64,000 nt of DNA from positions 42,664,180-42,728,179 of the forward strand of contig NC_042976.1 of assembly GCF_901001165.1 (NCBI RefSeq), read 5' to 3'. A model generated the notes under the pieces. The model searched no databases. It was not told the origin of the DNA and worked only from the letters and a program-made list of their open reading frames with translations. This document shows positions 43,877-57,575 of the stretch, one piece after another. Position numbers and translations under genes: made by a program. Source of the stretch: Salmo trutta. Its lineage: Eukaryota > Chordata > Actinopteri > Salmoniformes > Salmonidae. Positions within the stretch are counted from its first letter, which is position 1. Each line of letters opens with the position of its first letter.

Positions 43877-46800
43877 TGTGAATAACTGGTCAGGGCCACC
43901 AACAGCCCAAACCACTTAGCTGGGTGTTTTTGTTTGGAAGTTAATGATTTAATTTGAATTGTCAGGGACCCAACATGTATTTGGAGGATCATTTTGTTTC
44001 ATTTAGTCTCCCACTTGATTCCAAGAACCCCCCACTGCAAACATTACTGAACATGGGGAAACAGTGCTGTTGATGCAAGTCCTAGTGTCAGTGCTGGTCT
44101 TCAAGCTGGTCCATACCATGGGGTTAAATTGGCAGTCTGGGATTCAAACAACAACAAATAGGTCATCCCGCCACTTTTTTTGGTAAAGAGCTGAGGGGAT
44201 GGAGAAATGTAACCACTCTCAAGTTAATAGACGGCGCTATGGATTCAAGGACTGACCAGCCATAAGATCAAAATTATAGTTTTAACCATGCTTTTAATCC
44301 AAACAGTGGAGTTAAACAAGCTTGTATTTTGGGTTCTGATGGGATAAAAGCTCATGGAGGTATCTATAATTTTTTTCTTCCAAAATCAAAGGCTATATAT
44401 AATGAATTTAAAAGTCCAGAAATGGACAAATCAATTCCAGATTTCCCCGTTAAGTGTGTAGTTAGGTAGTGTGATGTGAGAGCCCCAGCGGGGATACCCT
44501 GCTACCATCCGTCTGTGTTTGCCAGCTGTCTGTCTGACCACCAGGGCCCCAAGGCCCTGGGCTAGTCCCACTGTCTCTGGTGGAGACCGCTCCTCAACGC
44601 CTGTAAAAGGTGTAATCTTTAAAGAACGCCAATTCAGAAAGGAACAGTGCTGGGAAAGTAATGCAGCCAGATATAAATCACTGCCTTAAAGAGTTTTATT
44701 CTAGACAGGGTCTCTGCGGTGCGCAGACCGTGGACGGTCATTTACAAAGACGTCAAGGTGAAATACCAGTGGCTGCCAGAGGAACATAATGTCAGGCGTT
44801 AGTAGAATAGAACAGTGAAGAAAATCTAGGAATAAGTCACTATGTTGACCAATATGGTTCATTTAATTTTCCAAAGCATTAGGTCCAAACTAAATTTGGC
44901 AATGGTGTGTTAAAAAGAGTTCATCTAAACATTCCACTCTATTTGGTGACACTTAATTGCCCCCCATATGGACAACATAACTGTATTAATATACACGTAT
45001 AGAGTTGTGTTTATAAAGAATACAGAGCCTTTTGTCTATCATTCCAGGGTCATCGTTATCGGTTCATGGGATTGGTACATTCATTTTTTTTTTACTCTTA
45101 ATTTAATTATATATACTGCAGCTATTGATTTGTGAATAATACAACGTATAAATGCCTCGTGAGCTTAGTTCAAGTGCCTTTCTTATTCTTTGAATCCTTT
45201 ATTGCCCCTTCAATCAATTGACTATGTCTATATGTTATGATCTGGCCCACAGTTTGCTCCCATTGCATTGAGCTTTGTTTGCGGCATGCTTCTACTAGAA
45301 AATGTGTGAAGGGAATGCATTATGCAGATTGGAGGTGTTGAATGGTTTATCAGCCGGATGATTTGTGTGTGGTCTCTCAACGACACAGAGACGATAACAC
45401 ACTGAGAGCCTACAACATATGATGTATGGAATGTTGGGCTCCAAGGCTTCGGCTGCATCCCAAATGGTAACCTATTCCCTTAAAATGGCACCCTATCCCC
45501 TATGTGCCCTGGCCAAAAGTAATGCACTATAAGGTAATAGGGTGGTATTTGGGACACAGACTTGCTACTGGTTCTAGTTATTAAAGAGAAGCTAGATTCT
45601 AATGAAAATGTCTTCATAAAATAGGCCCCCTATGTAAAACAAAAAGGGACATTTCATGATGAAACCCTCATATTAAACACCAAGTTTGATGGTTTATATT
45701 TAGGATAATGTTTTACAGCTTTGTCATTCTATTTTGTATTTTAAAATCATCTTATTTAATTATTGAATATATTTTACATGTGATAAGGTCACATAAAGGA
45801 CCAGAGATAATTATAGTTCCAAAAAGACCACCTGTCATCTGATAAAATAAAATACCTTGAAAGTTACCACATTTTTGGTAGTTTACTGGGAAACTTTGAA
45901 CGTTTCCAATAATATACCCTCCCTTTGCAACCCTAACTCTGACCTATCAGCTGACCATCTCAACAGCTAGCTATTATGGTTTTCACCTAGAGATCTCTGC
46001 TGTCATTGATCCCAAAATCAATAAACCAAGAAATCATTTACAGTAGTACTGCACACACTCTGTTTTCTGACATCTGTTGTCTGTGTACTAGATTTCTGTT
46101 GAGATCATGAGGCCTATCATGTGTATGCCTATCTGTACCTCAGGCCCGTCCTGAGGGTGTGCTTCCTGTTCTGCCCTATAGGGGAAGTAGATCTCCAGTC
46201 TCAGCCGACCCTGCCGCCACAGCTGGTTTACCCACCTGTTAGCCAGATGTCATAGAGGAGAAAATGAGTTTGAGTTCGTAGTTTCGTGGAACTTCTTTTT
46301 TTCACCAGTTTTTCTTATGCTGGCCAGTTACATTATTTCTCTTTCCCCGGCCAGAGTATGCTTACACAAGCACAGATTAACGTAGAAGAAGGTAAGGTGT
46401 TGGAAAGCTCCACCTGATGACAGGACAGCAGGCAGTGGGGAATCCCGACCACGTCACCCACTCCTTAGGCAGCACGGTCATGTCATATGAAACTGAGTTC
46501 TGCAATGAAATATTTGATTTTAAGACCTCTTTTATATGCTTCAGCACATAACTGCATGCTGTTGAATGGTGTTGTTAGTGTGCTTCTTGTTTGGGTAGGG
46601 GGGAGGTGGTAGAATGTCAATGCTCTACTTTATTTAGTGTATGTTAGTGATTCAGAGGTCAAAAACGTCATAACATTTTAGTGCTGACTTGCAAATGGAG
46701 ATACATAGTTTAAAAATGTCTAACCTGCATGACAAGCTGTATACAAATGCTTAGGGTAACATTGCGGTGTCTTCAATCATGTCTTAACTGCAGGTAAAAT

Positions 46801-46931
46801 GTGTTTTGGTTCTAGGTGGTTGCAGTGTAAAGCAGGGCCTTGGCTTAATTATCCCCTGTGTTCTGAGTAAATCTGCACACACTTAGATCTGGCTTTGAAG
46901 GCAGGCCTGCTAATCCCCAACCTGTCAGCTG
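43877..46931. other. Long anonymous stretch with one MITE
   Basis: Apart from the palindromic MITE at 45453 nothing is recognised. No exon signals stand out. Confidence 0.3.
45453..45558. mobile_element. Palindromic MITE copy 5
   Basis: TGCATCCCAAATGGTAACCT at the left and its partner GGTGGTATTTGGGACACAGA at the right. Confidence 0.8.
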
Positions 46932-46956
46932 GAGAGAGAGAGAGAGAGAGAGAGAG
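46932..46956. repeat. (GA)n microsatellite
   Basis: About 12 GA units. A run of 14-16 C follows farther on at 47085-47100. Confidence 0.9.
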
Positions 46957-47581
46957 CTCTATTTCCGGCTGGCGCTAAGGAGGCGCAAGTGTCAAACACA
47001 CGTTAGTTTGCAATTTCGTCATGTAAAAACGGGTGCACTGGCATTTTCCAGCACTAACGCCAGGTTCGTCAATTTTCCTGTCCACCCCCCCCCCCCCCCC
47101 ATTTTAATGTGCAATGAACACAGCTAGTCATGGTGTTTTCATCTGATCGTCAAACAAATCAACTGAAAAAGTAGGTTACCTTCACACGTTCATCTAAAAT
47201 AATTCCAGCATCCGAACAGGGCCATGTTCACCCACCAATTTTCCTTAAATTCACAAGTGGTTGAAACTATTTCACCGGAAAAAGAATCAGAGCGAGCGAA
47301 ACAGCGTCCCTCTGTCTTTGTATACGTAGCCCAGACAGCCTCACATACATGGGCTACACATACATGTCCTCTACCTTCGACGACAATGGCAGTATTATCA
47401 GCAGCACTTGTCTTTTTACTAAATAAATGCGTATTGTGTCCTCCTAGAGTCTAAGGGACGGTTCTGGGTTTCTACTAAGCTAACGTATGGAATTGTTTTA
47501 AATTGGTCATACCAAGGATCATTTAGCTAATTGATTTGACATTTTATGACCCCTGTACTGTAGGTATAACATTTGATGAAA
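46957..47581. other. Anonymous sequence
   Basis: ORF 47224-47454 is open, but its composition and context give no support for coding. Confidence 0.3.
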
Positions 47582-47698
47582 CATTGAATTTGGCCTTACT
47601 GCTATTAGCCCTTAGAAACGCATTGAATTTGGCCTTATTGCTATTAGCCTTTAGAAATGCATTGAATGTGGCCTTATTGCTATTAGCCCATAGAAATG
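47582..47698. repeat. 39-bp tandem repeat, three units
   Basis: Units at 47582, 47621 and 47660 (CATTGAATTTGGCCTTATTG plus a CTATTAGCC block) differ at few positions. The 39-bp length keeps a frame open, which creates a 73-codon ORF (47536-47757) with a 13-residue repeat, most likely by chance. Confidence 0.9.
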
Positions 47699-47840
47699 TA
47701 TTGAATAACAGATTCATACATGGAAAAACCGATAGTCCAAAATTAAAATGTCAATAATGTGTGTCGTATATCTGAGAGATATAAGAAAAGCTCCTGATTT
47801 TTTTATATTTATTTTACAGTGGAATTACCTTTTGGCTCTA

Positions 47841-48018
47841 GCATCTCAGTGCTAGAGGCGTCACTACAGACCCTGGTCCGATTCCAGGTTGTATCACAAC
47901 CGGCCATAATTGTGAGTCCCATAGGGTGGTGCACAATTGGCCCAGCGCTGTCCGGGTTATGGTTTTGCCGGGGTAGGCCGACATTGTAAATAAGAATTTG
48001 TTAAATCAAAATAAATAG
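47841..48018 (+). mobile_element. tRNA-derived SINE (second family), copy 3
   Basis: GCATCTCAGTGCTAGAGGCG, B-box-like GGTCCGATTCC, ACAACCGGCCATAATTGTGA and TTGTAAATAAGAATTTGTTA. The distal head is missing and the tail is shortened. Confidence 0.8.
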
Positions 48019-48704
48019 ATGGAAATGCCCTACTCACGTCCATTCATTTTTCTGCCTGGTACTGAGTTACCTTCAAACAAGTCCCGTGACATTTGTTGGG
48101 GTCGTACAGCAAAACGGGGAACACTATCGTGTTTGAGAGAGTCTCATCTTTCCATAGAGGGTGATATTAGTGTATTGACAAAACCGCTCGGACGCTAGAG
48201 ATGTTTTCGTAAGAAGACCAATTTCCGGATGTCTCCTGGCCTGACAAACAATGCTCTAGCTCAGCCACCTTCCACTGCAGATGCGGAAGGCTGACATTAT
48301 CTAAAAATATATCTCTAGTTTAAACAGGCAGATTTTGATTGGGATTTATTTATTAAGGCTTGAGCGGCGAAATTATTATTAGGTTTAATTTATGCCCAGC
48401 TCATGAGCCCCCTTGATGATGTGAGGCCTGAGGCAATTGCCTCTTCTGCCTAATGGTATGTCTGCCAGTATGCACAAGGCCCATGGAAGGAGAGATGCGC
48501 CTTTTTCGCCAGTGAATCTCGTATTTAGAAATGATTGGTTTCCCCTCATTTAGTTTCATTTGATTTAAAAAAAAAATCAAGCACAGCCCACTCTCCCATT
48601 AATCAAGGCTGGTTTAGTAGCATCACATATGTGCATCTTTTTATTCCGGCCATTAACCAAAAGTAGCCTATGAATAAAAGGGATTTAATGGTCTGCTGCA
48701 GGGA
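48019..48704. other. Anonymous sequence
   Basis: Nothing recognised. Confidence 0.3.
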
Positions 48705-49045
48705 TTATCAACTAGATTCACCCGTGGGACGATTTATTCTTGAGCAGATGGACAGGGGGCAGAAGATATTTACAAATAATTTGCAGACTGCAAATTGACC
48801 ACAAGAAGCCCAAACAGATATAATATTTGAATAAAACATAATAACACCACATATATCTCTCTATTATGCATGGGAATACTTTGGAACAGATATCCAAAAT
48901 GAAAATCACTTGGAGCTGATTTGCTCGTGTGTTTACAATCTTTTATGTCCAACAATAGAAATACAAAAACATAGATATTTTTGGGGCTCAGAAAACTTTT
49001 GGGGCCAAATAGAATCACCCACGGGCCGCCAGTTGGGGAACCTTG
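48705..49045. repeat. Probable dispersed salmonid repeat
   Basis: TTTGCAGACTGCAAATTGAC, AGAAGCCCAAACAGATATAA and GCCAGTTGGGGAACCTTGGT are phrases I recall from a multi-copy salmonid repeat. Only one copy is in the window. Confidence 0.45.
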
Positions 49046-50987
49046 GTCTACTGAGTGTGCTTTGAAATATTTTGGAGGTTTTTGGCCGTATGCTCTTTCC
49101 TTATTCACAATTCACATGCCGGCATTTCGCTTGTTCAAGAAAGCTATACATCCCCATTTTCAAAGAGCACCCCTCATTTGACTACCATGATTATTATACG
49201 CCCAGGGTAGCAATTATGGGGCCTGTAACTGTATTTACATAGCCTATTTAAAACAAGTTTTTGTTTGGTTTTTATTAGAACTGTCTTTTTAGCCCTTATC
49301 AATAGCCTAGTGAATTTAATTGGACTTATTTACTACGTTTGGCATGTCCATGTCCAGACTGCAATTTACAGTAGGCCTAGCCCCTATATCAGTATGAATG
49401 CTGTATAGCCTATGTTTAATAATGCATTTCCATATTAAAGAAATGCAATTAGAACAATGTAGACTGCAAACATGTTCCACACACAGTATTTAGCCAATAT
49501 ATGGCAGGCAATTTAACAAACTAGGCATAATGGAATAACATTCGAATTAGAGTTGATCACAATACAATACATAAAAGACCTTAATACACCGCTTGAAACA
49601 ACCGCATATTTAGCCATGGATCATGTTCTCATTGGCCAGTGATGGGCACAGCCTCAACTTGTTTATTCATCAAAACTCAGCCTTTTTGAGCAACCGCCAG
49701 CTACTGTACCCATAATTCTGGTTGTGAAAATAGCAACAACAAAAATCGGACACATAACCTATAACGGACACCGAACCTATAACGCTATCGCCAGGACTAA
49801 GATTTACCATTTCAGTAGGTTTGTTAAAATAGAGCCCGTAGAGACAGAGAAACTACCTACAATAGTATCGAATCGAAACTCAAAAAACACATACACACTT
49901 CTGTGATCAACATCAGCGTTGAATTCCATCGAACTCTCGACACAAGAATGCGCCTCCATATTTTGACTGTTAGAAGAAAAAGAAAGAAAAACAGAGTGGC
50001 AGCTATTGGAAGTATTTCTGCAGATGGTGAACTGAACATGTGCATGTTTTCTTGTGTATTTTTGGATTTCACTAGATTCTCAGATATTAAATGCACAAAT
50101 GAATGAGTGCATGGCAGTTTTTTATTTATGCAACCACAAAATGGTACACAAATAAAGAGCAGAAATGTCCAAACGAAAGTATAGGTCTTTAATATTTGTA
50201 AAGGAAGCCACAGAGAGGGTGTTCCCGTTGGAGCAGGGGCCAGCAGCCCAGCAGTGGTGGCTGGAGTCTATAGGTTGTTTGATCCCTGAGCCGGATTCCC
50301 TGGAAACACTGAACGTTCTCTTCCCCAGAGAGTTCAGATGCTCTGGGTCGCCTGCTGGAAGCATTACAGTCAAGTCAGCAGTGGACTGGCCCTGATTCTC
50401 GTCAGCTGCACACTGCTCTACCACGGGAACCGCTCAAGAACCACTTGAGAACCACTCGAGAACCTCGACATGTGTCATAGCCACAATTTACCGAGAGCTG
50501 TGTTGTGAAACAGATATACGATACCATAGTACTTACAAAGTTATTTTGGAAATGGTAAGAAGTCCTAGGCCCGCTGCCATTGGGAAGATCTCACATCCGA
50601 CAGATGATTAGGCGATACAGGCTGATACACAGATGGCATTGGGGAAAGGTGACTGGAAGGTGGGGAGCTTCAAAAGATCTAAAATGGATGTTCACTATTT
50701 AGGCATTGCCTCTGATTATCTGAAAGGGTCAAAGGTTCGGGTTGGAGAGTAGAGCATGGCAGGAAGAGAATAAACATAGTTATAGTAGAGTTCATAACAT
50801 GAATTCCCCCACCACCCAAACGAAGACAAGACGCAGAGGGTCTGTTGCTAATGTCTTAACGGGTCCAATGGGAAAGCCCAACAAAACAATGGTGGATGGA
50901 ATTAGAGAGGTTTAGAAAACATAACAAAAAAAAGTTAAGGGCCCCGTTACATTTTAAGACAGTAAGAAACCAGGACAGACCATGGAC
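49046..50987. other. Anonymous sequence
   Basis: Short ORFs on both strands at 49857-50424, none with a known motif. Confidence 0.3.
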
Positions 50988-51075
50988 AAGTCCCAAATAG
51001 CACCCTATTCCCTTTATAGTGCTCTACCAGAGCCTATTTAAGGAACCATAAGGGAACAGGTTGCCATTTGGGACC
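50988..51075. mobile_element. Palindromic MITE copy 6
   Basis: AGTCCCAAATAGCACCCTAT arm with GGTTGCCATTTGGGACC arm; the centre is shortened. Confidence 0.7.
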
Positions 51076-51121
51076 CCACCATAAAAAAAATCTTTACAGA
51101 GACAACACTCTTTACGAGACT

Positions 51122-51346
51122 ACACTCTTAGAAAAAATGGTCCCCATAAAATAACACCTTGAAGAACCCCTTTTGGTTCCAGGTAGAACCCTTTTGGGTT
51201 CCATGTAGGACTATTTCCACAGAGCGTTCTACATGGAACCCAAAAGGGTTCTACGTGGAACCAAAAGGGGTTCTACTTGGAACCAAAAAGGGTTCTCCTA
51301 TGGGGAAACCCAAGGAATCCTTTTGGAACCCTTTTTCTAAGAGTTT
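51122..51346. mobile_element. Palindromic MITE of the GGTTCTACATGGAACC type
   Basis: Inverted ends ACTCTTAGAAAAAA and TTTTTCTAAGAGT. Long near-complementary arms meet around TTCTACATGGAACCCAAAAG. A partial second copy is at 57387. Confidence 0.85.
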
Positions 51347-54300
51347 TAAAACTAAGTTATACACTGAATATCACTGATAATCACCTTGAATTATGGGTCC
51401 AACGTTGAACAGAAGATACGATCACGATTTGATATAGCCATTAAAGAGAGGGGGTCATTGGCTGGTCATAGGTACTGGCAAGGTGCTTTGACCATCTGCA
51501 AACTTGTGGAGTGTAATCATCTGTGTGTGTGACCACAGCAGAGCTTTCACTGATGGCGGTGGACTGAGCCCTGACATTCCCATGGAGTCATCCTGATGTG
51601 CATCGCTCATCACCATGTGTGAAGTAGCACATGGGAACCACATCATGGGCTGGCCCTGCCCAGTTATCCCACAGCTCCTAGTCACACACCAGATAGGAAT
51701 CCAACAGGCAGGCCCCTCCCTAGCAATGACCATTAAATACACAGAAACAGGCCTGGCATATGGAACCATGCAGGACAGTCACATCGGATTTGTCAAAAAC
51801 ACATTTTCAGAATCGGGTTGATATGATTGTGGTGTGTGTCTGTATGGGAAAGCAGTATGACTTAAACAATTAAAGAGTGTGCTCTTATTACAGTACTTAT
51901 AATACATTTCTCATATTGTCTAATGCATTCTGTCACTCTCTGAACTATTCTAGATTGAGATTATTGTATGTGTCTCATGGACAGACAGTGCTTTCATCGA
52001 GTGAAAACTGAAAATACAGCACTTGATTTATCATGGAAACTCTGGGGGTGTTGTGGAATGAAACACCACAGGCATCCCAAATGGCACCCTATTCCCTACC
52101 CACGGTACATAGTGCCATTTGGGACACAGTCCCATCCCATCAATGTGACACGGTGTTTGTCAATCTCTGTCACGGTCATTAGTGCTGGTGTGGTCCAGAG
52201 TCCTATATTTAGATAATATGTGGCTCTGGTGTGGTCTATCCTAGAACCATACTGTGTTAAAACCTTCCATATCATTCCATATAGACACGAAATAGAACCC
52301 AGGCCCCTTGATGCTTATCACCCAGGACAATTGCTGTTGTTCAGTCAATGTCAACAAACTGCAACAAAAAAAAGGAAATAAATTGAGATTTACCTGAATA
52401 AAAATAACACAATCCAAAACAAACTGTTTTTCCTTCTCTCTCTCAAACAAGATAACATCTTCCATGGCTAATTTTAGAAATGAATGCTAACTATACCTAT
52501 GGTAAAACAGAAGTTATTACTCTACTTTTTATATTTTAATTTAGAAAGCCACTAGGAAAAATTGTGTCGGTGCCCAATGGGAAGGGAAGGCCTGTAGAAT
52601 GCCATTGTGAATAACTATTTTGACCCTTAAAGGAACCATGGAGCTGTTTGCTGGTTATAAACAATTTCTGTCAGTTTTGCTACCCATAATTAAAGTAGTA
52701 AATACTTAATTATTGCAATAGGGTGTTAGTTACTTTATGAGGCAATAACATCCATTCTCTGGTATCTGGTTGTCTCTATAGCTGGCAGCTCTCCACGAAC
52801 AAAGATGTAATGCATTGACGGCAATAAAACATTTGTTGACTTATTTTTATTTTATAAATACTTTGTATAGCATTTGCATCTGTCATGTGTGAATATTTAT
52901 GTATGTTTACTATAATGTATATCTTTATCTTTTCCCACTTGCCACAACAGAAGTTCCTTCTAGGAAAAATAAAGTCATGATATTCTATTTTATTCTAAGA
53001 GTATGCAATTGGCACTAAAATGCTACATTATTAGCATAAGACAAATAACATTTAACAATCTGAAAATATTAATTGATTTGTCACCTTATTGCCCTGGACT
53101 TGTAGCCAAATTAGTCCCCCTGTCTACAAACATACCCAGGATGACAATTACATCATCTTTTCTCTGAGTCGACCGTGAGGAACTTTTGTTTAGTAAATGT
53201 CTTCCCTATTTCATCATATCCATTTTAAAAATAACAAAGCCAGACTGAGGAGGTTGTATCGCTGTGATTAAGCAGAAAATGTCGGCAGGGTACACAGTAC
53301 AATGGCCATATTAAGCCATGTTTCAACTGCTCCCTGATTCAGCCACCACTGGTGGAGCACAGAGCTGAAGATGAAAGTCTGTGTTTTGTGATTCATATCT
53401 CACTGATGTGGTTCAAGATGGTCTGTTAGGTTTACATGCCCCGCTCGTAAATTGGCACCAGAGTGTATGCAGAGTGTGGCAGTCTGTGGCGGGTGACTTT
53501 AAAGGGCTGGATTATCATCTGGATACAATTCTGTCATTACAGCTTACTTCTGTCTGTAAGTGTGGGGATGGTAAATACCCCGACGATAACGACTGAAATA
53601 CCCCCCATTCCTCTTCAAACTCAAACCAATCACTGAAGCCACACAAGTCGTGACTGCAGGAAATGGGGTGCCTGCAGTCCAGTGAGTTGGACCTACTTTG
53701 TTCTCTGACCTCTTGTCTGTGAGTGGTTCAGGAGCAATGACTAACCAATGGGGCAGACAGACAGTTACCGTAACTCAGCTCACTCCTTCCCATTATGTTT
53801 TAATTGGACAAACAGTAATCTACTTTTAACTATGTTTGGTAAGTCCTTGAAAACAGAGCAAGTAAGAGATCACTTGTCGGTATTACTAAAATATCAGAGG
53901 AATCCATTGCAATCTACTTCCCATTCCAAAAACCTTGGAGAAATCACAACATCAGACAAATCTGCTTCTGCAAAGAATGTTCTATTCACCAGCCTTCAAA
54001 TATTTTCAAAATTCCCTATGAAAACTAAACCTGAACTATTTGTCCCACAGATGCCTGCAATTTTCCCCTTAAGAGAATTTCATGAATTTTGATTTAGCCC
54101 ATTCTATGCGAAAGGTGAGGATGACTCAGACCAGCTCATTTTAATTTTAACTACATTTCGGGTCTTTTGAGTACAATATGTGTAAAGGTTTCAAGTCACA
54201 CCTGAGAATTGAGTCGTAGCCATTACCTCATCACAATATACTTTAAATAGGTCTTTGTCATTTCCCCCCTTACAGAATCTTATATCCTGCCTTTAGTGAC

Positions 54301-55805
54301 TAATTAAATAGCTTATTTTCTCTTTATCCTCAGAGGGTGGCAACTGTTCATTCTCTGGCCCTGCGAATAACATCACCCTGTTATTTAGCTTCAAGTTGTC
54401 TCATCCCTCACCATCAGACAGGACACGCTTATTACACTTTAGCTTGTGGTCATAACTTAGCCTGAAATCAAAGGCCTAACTGCATGCAGACTAATTGACT
54501 CCCCTGCACGATGTTTGACATCTTACCTCCAAGGACCTCAACCAGTAATTGTCTGAGTGAACAGTTTACCCCTGTCACAGCACTCTGTAATCTAGATATG
54601 CAGATTGGAGGGGATGTCATGATGGATGGAAACAAATCAAGCATTGTGTGACAGAGGCGCAGCTAATTGTGTGGTGCGATTCCATCCGTGTGGCCTGCAG
54701 GTGCCTGATCGGGAAGTCCGTTCAACTTAAACCTGGAATCTTAGCTATCTATTCTTAAGTGTAGATATCAGATGAATTATTCAAAACGATTCAGCAAAAA
54801 TGATCAGCAAAAAAAGAGAGTCATGTTAGGACAGACTCGCTCTCAAAAACAACAATGTCAATCCTGCCGTCTAGCTGTTCCAGACTGCACTTGTTAAGTG
54901 TAGCTACCATTTGAGCATTTGAACTGCAGGCGGAAGTTCTGGCACCGTCACCCACTAGCAGCACGTGCACATTGGTTTAATTAGTACGTTGCCTGTGCTG
55001 TGAGGAGGACTGGGTTGTTTGCTTTCTTTCTTTCGATTCCAGTTTCAGTAGCAGAGCTGCTAACTGACTAACAACATCCTCCTGTATGGGATGGCTGGCC
55101 TTGTTTTGATGTCGAGATCACGTCCCCAGAACGAAGACCCGTTACGGTGTCGATTGAAACAACTCCTGCTGAGACTGAGGCTGTCCTAATATGGACACCA
55201 TATACAGTACATCGTACGCCATTGTGGCTTCCATATAGTATTGACAGGATATGTACTCAGATGTCCAATGAAGGTCATTCTGTAGAAAGCCCCTGCCTCT
55301 TTTCTATGATGAATTTTTTTGACAAACATGGGTATACAGTGATGACATGTACATTCTAAGTGTGAAATGTATCAGGTCATATCTCGTAGTTGTTTGCTAA
55401 TAGTTCCCGGGGCAATTTGAAATCTGTCCAAAGACAGCCTTTGTTTAATAAGAACTTCCTCCACATCGCGTACTGTATATCCGCAGATATAATGACTGAT
55501 AACGTTATTTGTTCTTGTTTTCAGGAGCAGCACACTGCACACTGAGATGTGCTCCTTGTGTTCTGAGAAACCAAACAGTGTCTTTTCTGCATTAATGAGC
55601 AAGAATGCTAGTTTGTAAATCCACACACTGTGTCACACCCATCTTTATCACCAGATGTAGAGGTCTCTTATGCATCACGACAGCCCATTGGAATGTGGAA
55701 CATACAGGGACATCAATCCTCATTGGTTTTCATAGCCACACGGACACCAAGGAAACAGAAATAGTATTCACCAAACAAATCTTATAGCTGATACCGACAT
55801 TTCAT
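51347..55805. other. Long anonymous stretch with one half-MITE
   Basis: No exon or transposon recognised apart from 52071-52130. ORFs such as 53748-54092 lack known motifs. A conserved noncoding element cannot be told from neutral DNA without an alignment. Confidence 0.3.
52071..52130. mobile_element. Palindromic MITE copy 7, internally deleted
   Basis: GCATCCCAAATGGCACCCTA arm directly followed by AGTGCCATTTGGGACAC; the centre is lost. Confidence 0.7.
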
Positions 55806-55895
55806 TAGCCTGGTCCCAGATCTGTTTGTGCTATAACGTCAACTTCTTGTCACATGTTTGACATGATAGCACAAACATATCTGGGACCAGGTTAG
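55806..55895. mobile_element. Short palindromic MITE (CCTGGTCCCAGAT type)
   Basis: TAGCCTGGTCCCAGATCTGT and its near-complement ATATCTGGGACCAGGTTA form a 27-bp inverted pair; the middle is also weakly palindromic. Confidence 0.85.
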
Positions 55896-56500
55896 CGTTT
55901 CATTACCCTACAGCACCCCTGAACATATAACTTCAGGTTTCCCTTGTAAAAGAGGTCTTCTGACCTCAGTGGGACTTCCAGGTAAGATAAGTGTGAAATG
56001 TAAAAATATGTATGTTTTTGGACATATCAAAGAAGTAGAAAGGCAACTTGACCATTGCTTCTTCCCAATGACTTGGCTTCCACTGGAGAACATCTGAACA
56101 TGTGATAGATATTATAGCCCTTCTTCTTTATATAGCCCTGTTGGCCTCAAACCTGAGAGCATCTGAACTCTGGGAGAAACCACAGAGCCCTATGAGCCCA
56201 TTGCATCCATCATCCTCAAGTAACCAAATATGAGGAGATCACTGACCTCAGGGCCAGATGTTCATGCAGCCAGGCAGAGCTTAGGGCTCACGGCCTGCTG
56301 TGGTTGCCACTATTGATGAGACCATCTGCGAATGAAGCCATTTTTAGAAATGGATTAGGACAGTTTACATTAGCTAACGGATTAGCATTGGACCGTTAAA
56401 GTATGTGCTTATTGCCAAAACGATATGATGTAAACTTGTGAAGAGTTCATCTGGATAATGGCTTTGGTTACTATAAAGATATTATGTAACAGCTACTGTA
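55896..56500. other. Anonymous sequence
   Basis: Nothing recognised. Confidence 0.3.
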
Positions 56501-56737
56501 CAGTTGGGTCCGGAATTACTGGATCCCTTCATAAAGACGAGGAAAAAAAGACTATAAAATGAGCAATACAAATGCTGAGCTATATTGTATACTACATTAT
56601 CTTTTTATCAATTATATTATTTTATACTAATACATTGCTCAAATAAAGAGAATTTGTTTAACAAGTAATAAAAACAAATCTCAAAAAGATAGGGGTCAAA
56701 ATTATTGGATCCCCTGGTTTCAATAACCGTTTAATAA

Positions 56738-57028
56738 CCACCATACTTTACAGTAGCGATGAGGTATTTTCTGCATGTGCATTGTTCCTTCGAAGGACTA
56801 ACCCACCGCTGGTGTGCGTGTCCAAAGACCTCTATTTTTGTGTCATATGACCATAGCACCGGTTCCAATCCAAGTGCCAATGCCGTTTAGCAAACTCAAG
56901 GCAGTGCTATGGTCTGATGACATGAAAATAGAGATCTTTGGCCACGCACATCAATGGTGGGTGTGACCTTCGAAAGAACAATGCATATGCAAAAAATACC
57001 TAATATCTACTGTAAAATATAGTGGTGG
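56738..57028. repeat. Long inverted repeat inside the Tc1 relic
   Basis: 56738-56859 is the approximate reverse complement of 56904-57028, with a 44-bp loop. Matching pairs include CCATACTTTACAGTAG with CTACTGTAAAATATAG, GCATTGTTCCTTCGAAGG with CCTTCGAAAGAACAATGC, and GACCATAGCAC with GTGCTATGGTC. Both arms derive from the same part of a transposase gene. Confidence 0.85.
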
Positions 57029-57119
57029 ATCTTTGATGTTATGGGGCTATTTTGCTTACACTGGTCCTGAGGCCCTTGTTAAGGTCAACCGCATCATTCA
57101 CTTTACAAAGTTTAATATG

Positions 57120-57320
57120 TTTTTTTAAATTGTACCTTGTTTTAACTAGGCAAATCAGTTAGGAACACATTTTTATTTTCAATGACAGCCTAGGAACAGT
57201 GGTTTAACTGCCTTGTTCAGGAGTAGAACACCAGATTTTTACCTTGTCAGCTGGGGGATTTGATCTTACAACCTTGCGGTTACTAGTCCAGTGCTCTAAC
57301 CACTAGGCTACCTGCCACCC
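57120..57320 (-). mobile_element. HpaI SINE, copy 2
   Basis: Minus strand: GGTAGCCTAGTGGTTAGAGC head, tail complementary to TTTAACTAGGCAAATCAGTT. Its HpaI site is mutated (GTTAAA). Nested in the Tc1 at 56501. Confidence 0.9.
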
Positions 57321-57386
57321 CAAGTGACATTTTAGCCAAAAACCTGGTTGCCTCTGCTAGGAGGCCGAAACTTTGGCTGCAAGTGA

Positions 57387-57575
57387 ATCTTCCAGGTAGA
57401 ATCCTTTTCACACAGGGTTCTACCTGGAACCAAAAAGGTTCTTCAAAGGGTTCTCCTATAGACGGGTTGGCTGACAACGTCACGAAAATGATGTGTGTGT
57501 ATCGATATGGCCGGAAGCCATGCTTTTTTCGATACTGGAGAACCATTTAGGAACCCTTTTTTTCTAAGAGTGTAG
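57387..57575. mobile_element. Partial GGTTCT-type MITE with an unrelated insert
   Basis: Arms CTACCTGGAACCAAAAAGG and CCCTTTTTTTCTAAGAGTGT match the element at 51122. About 80 bp (GGTTGGCTGACAACGTCACG onward) between them has no counterpart there. Confidence 0.7.

Noticed and set aside
47536..47757. 73-codon ORF with a 13-residue leucine-rich repeat
   Set aside because: Fully explained by a 39-bp tandem repeat whose length is divisible by three; no start context or neighbours support a gene.
51122..51346. Coding ORF over the GGTTCT-type sequence (51159-51377)
   Set aside because: The palindromic MITE explains the sequence; the frame is accidental.
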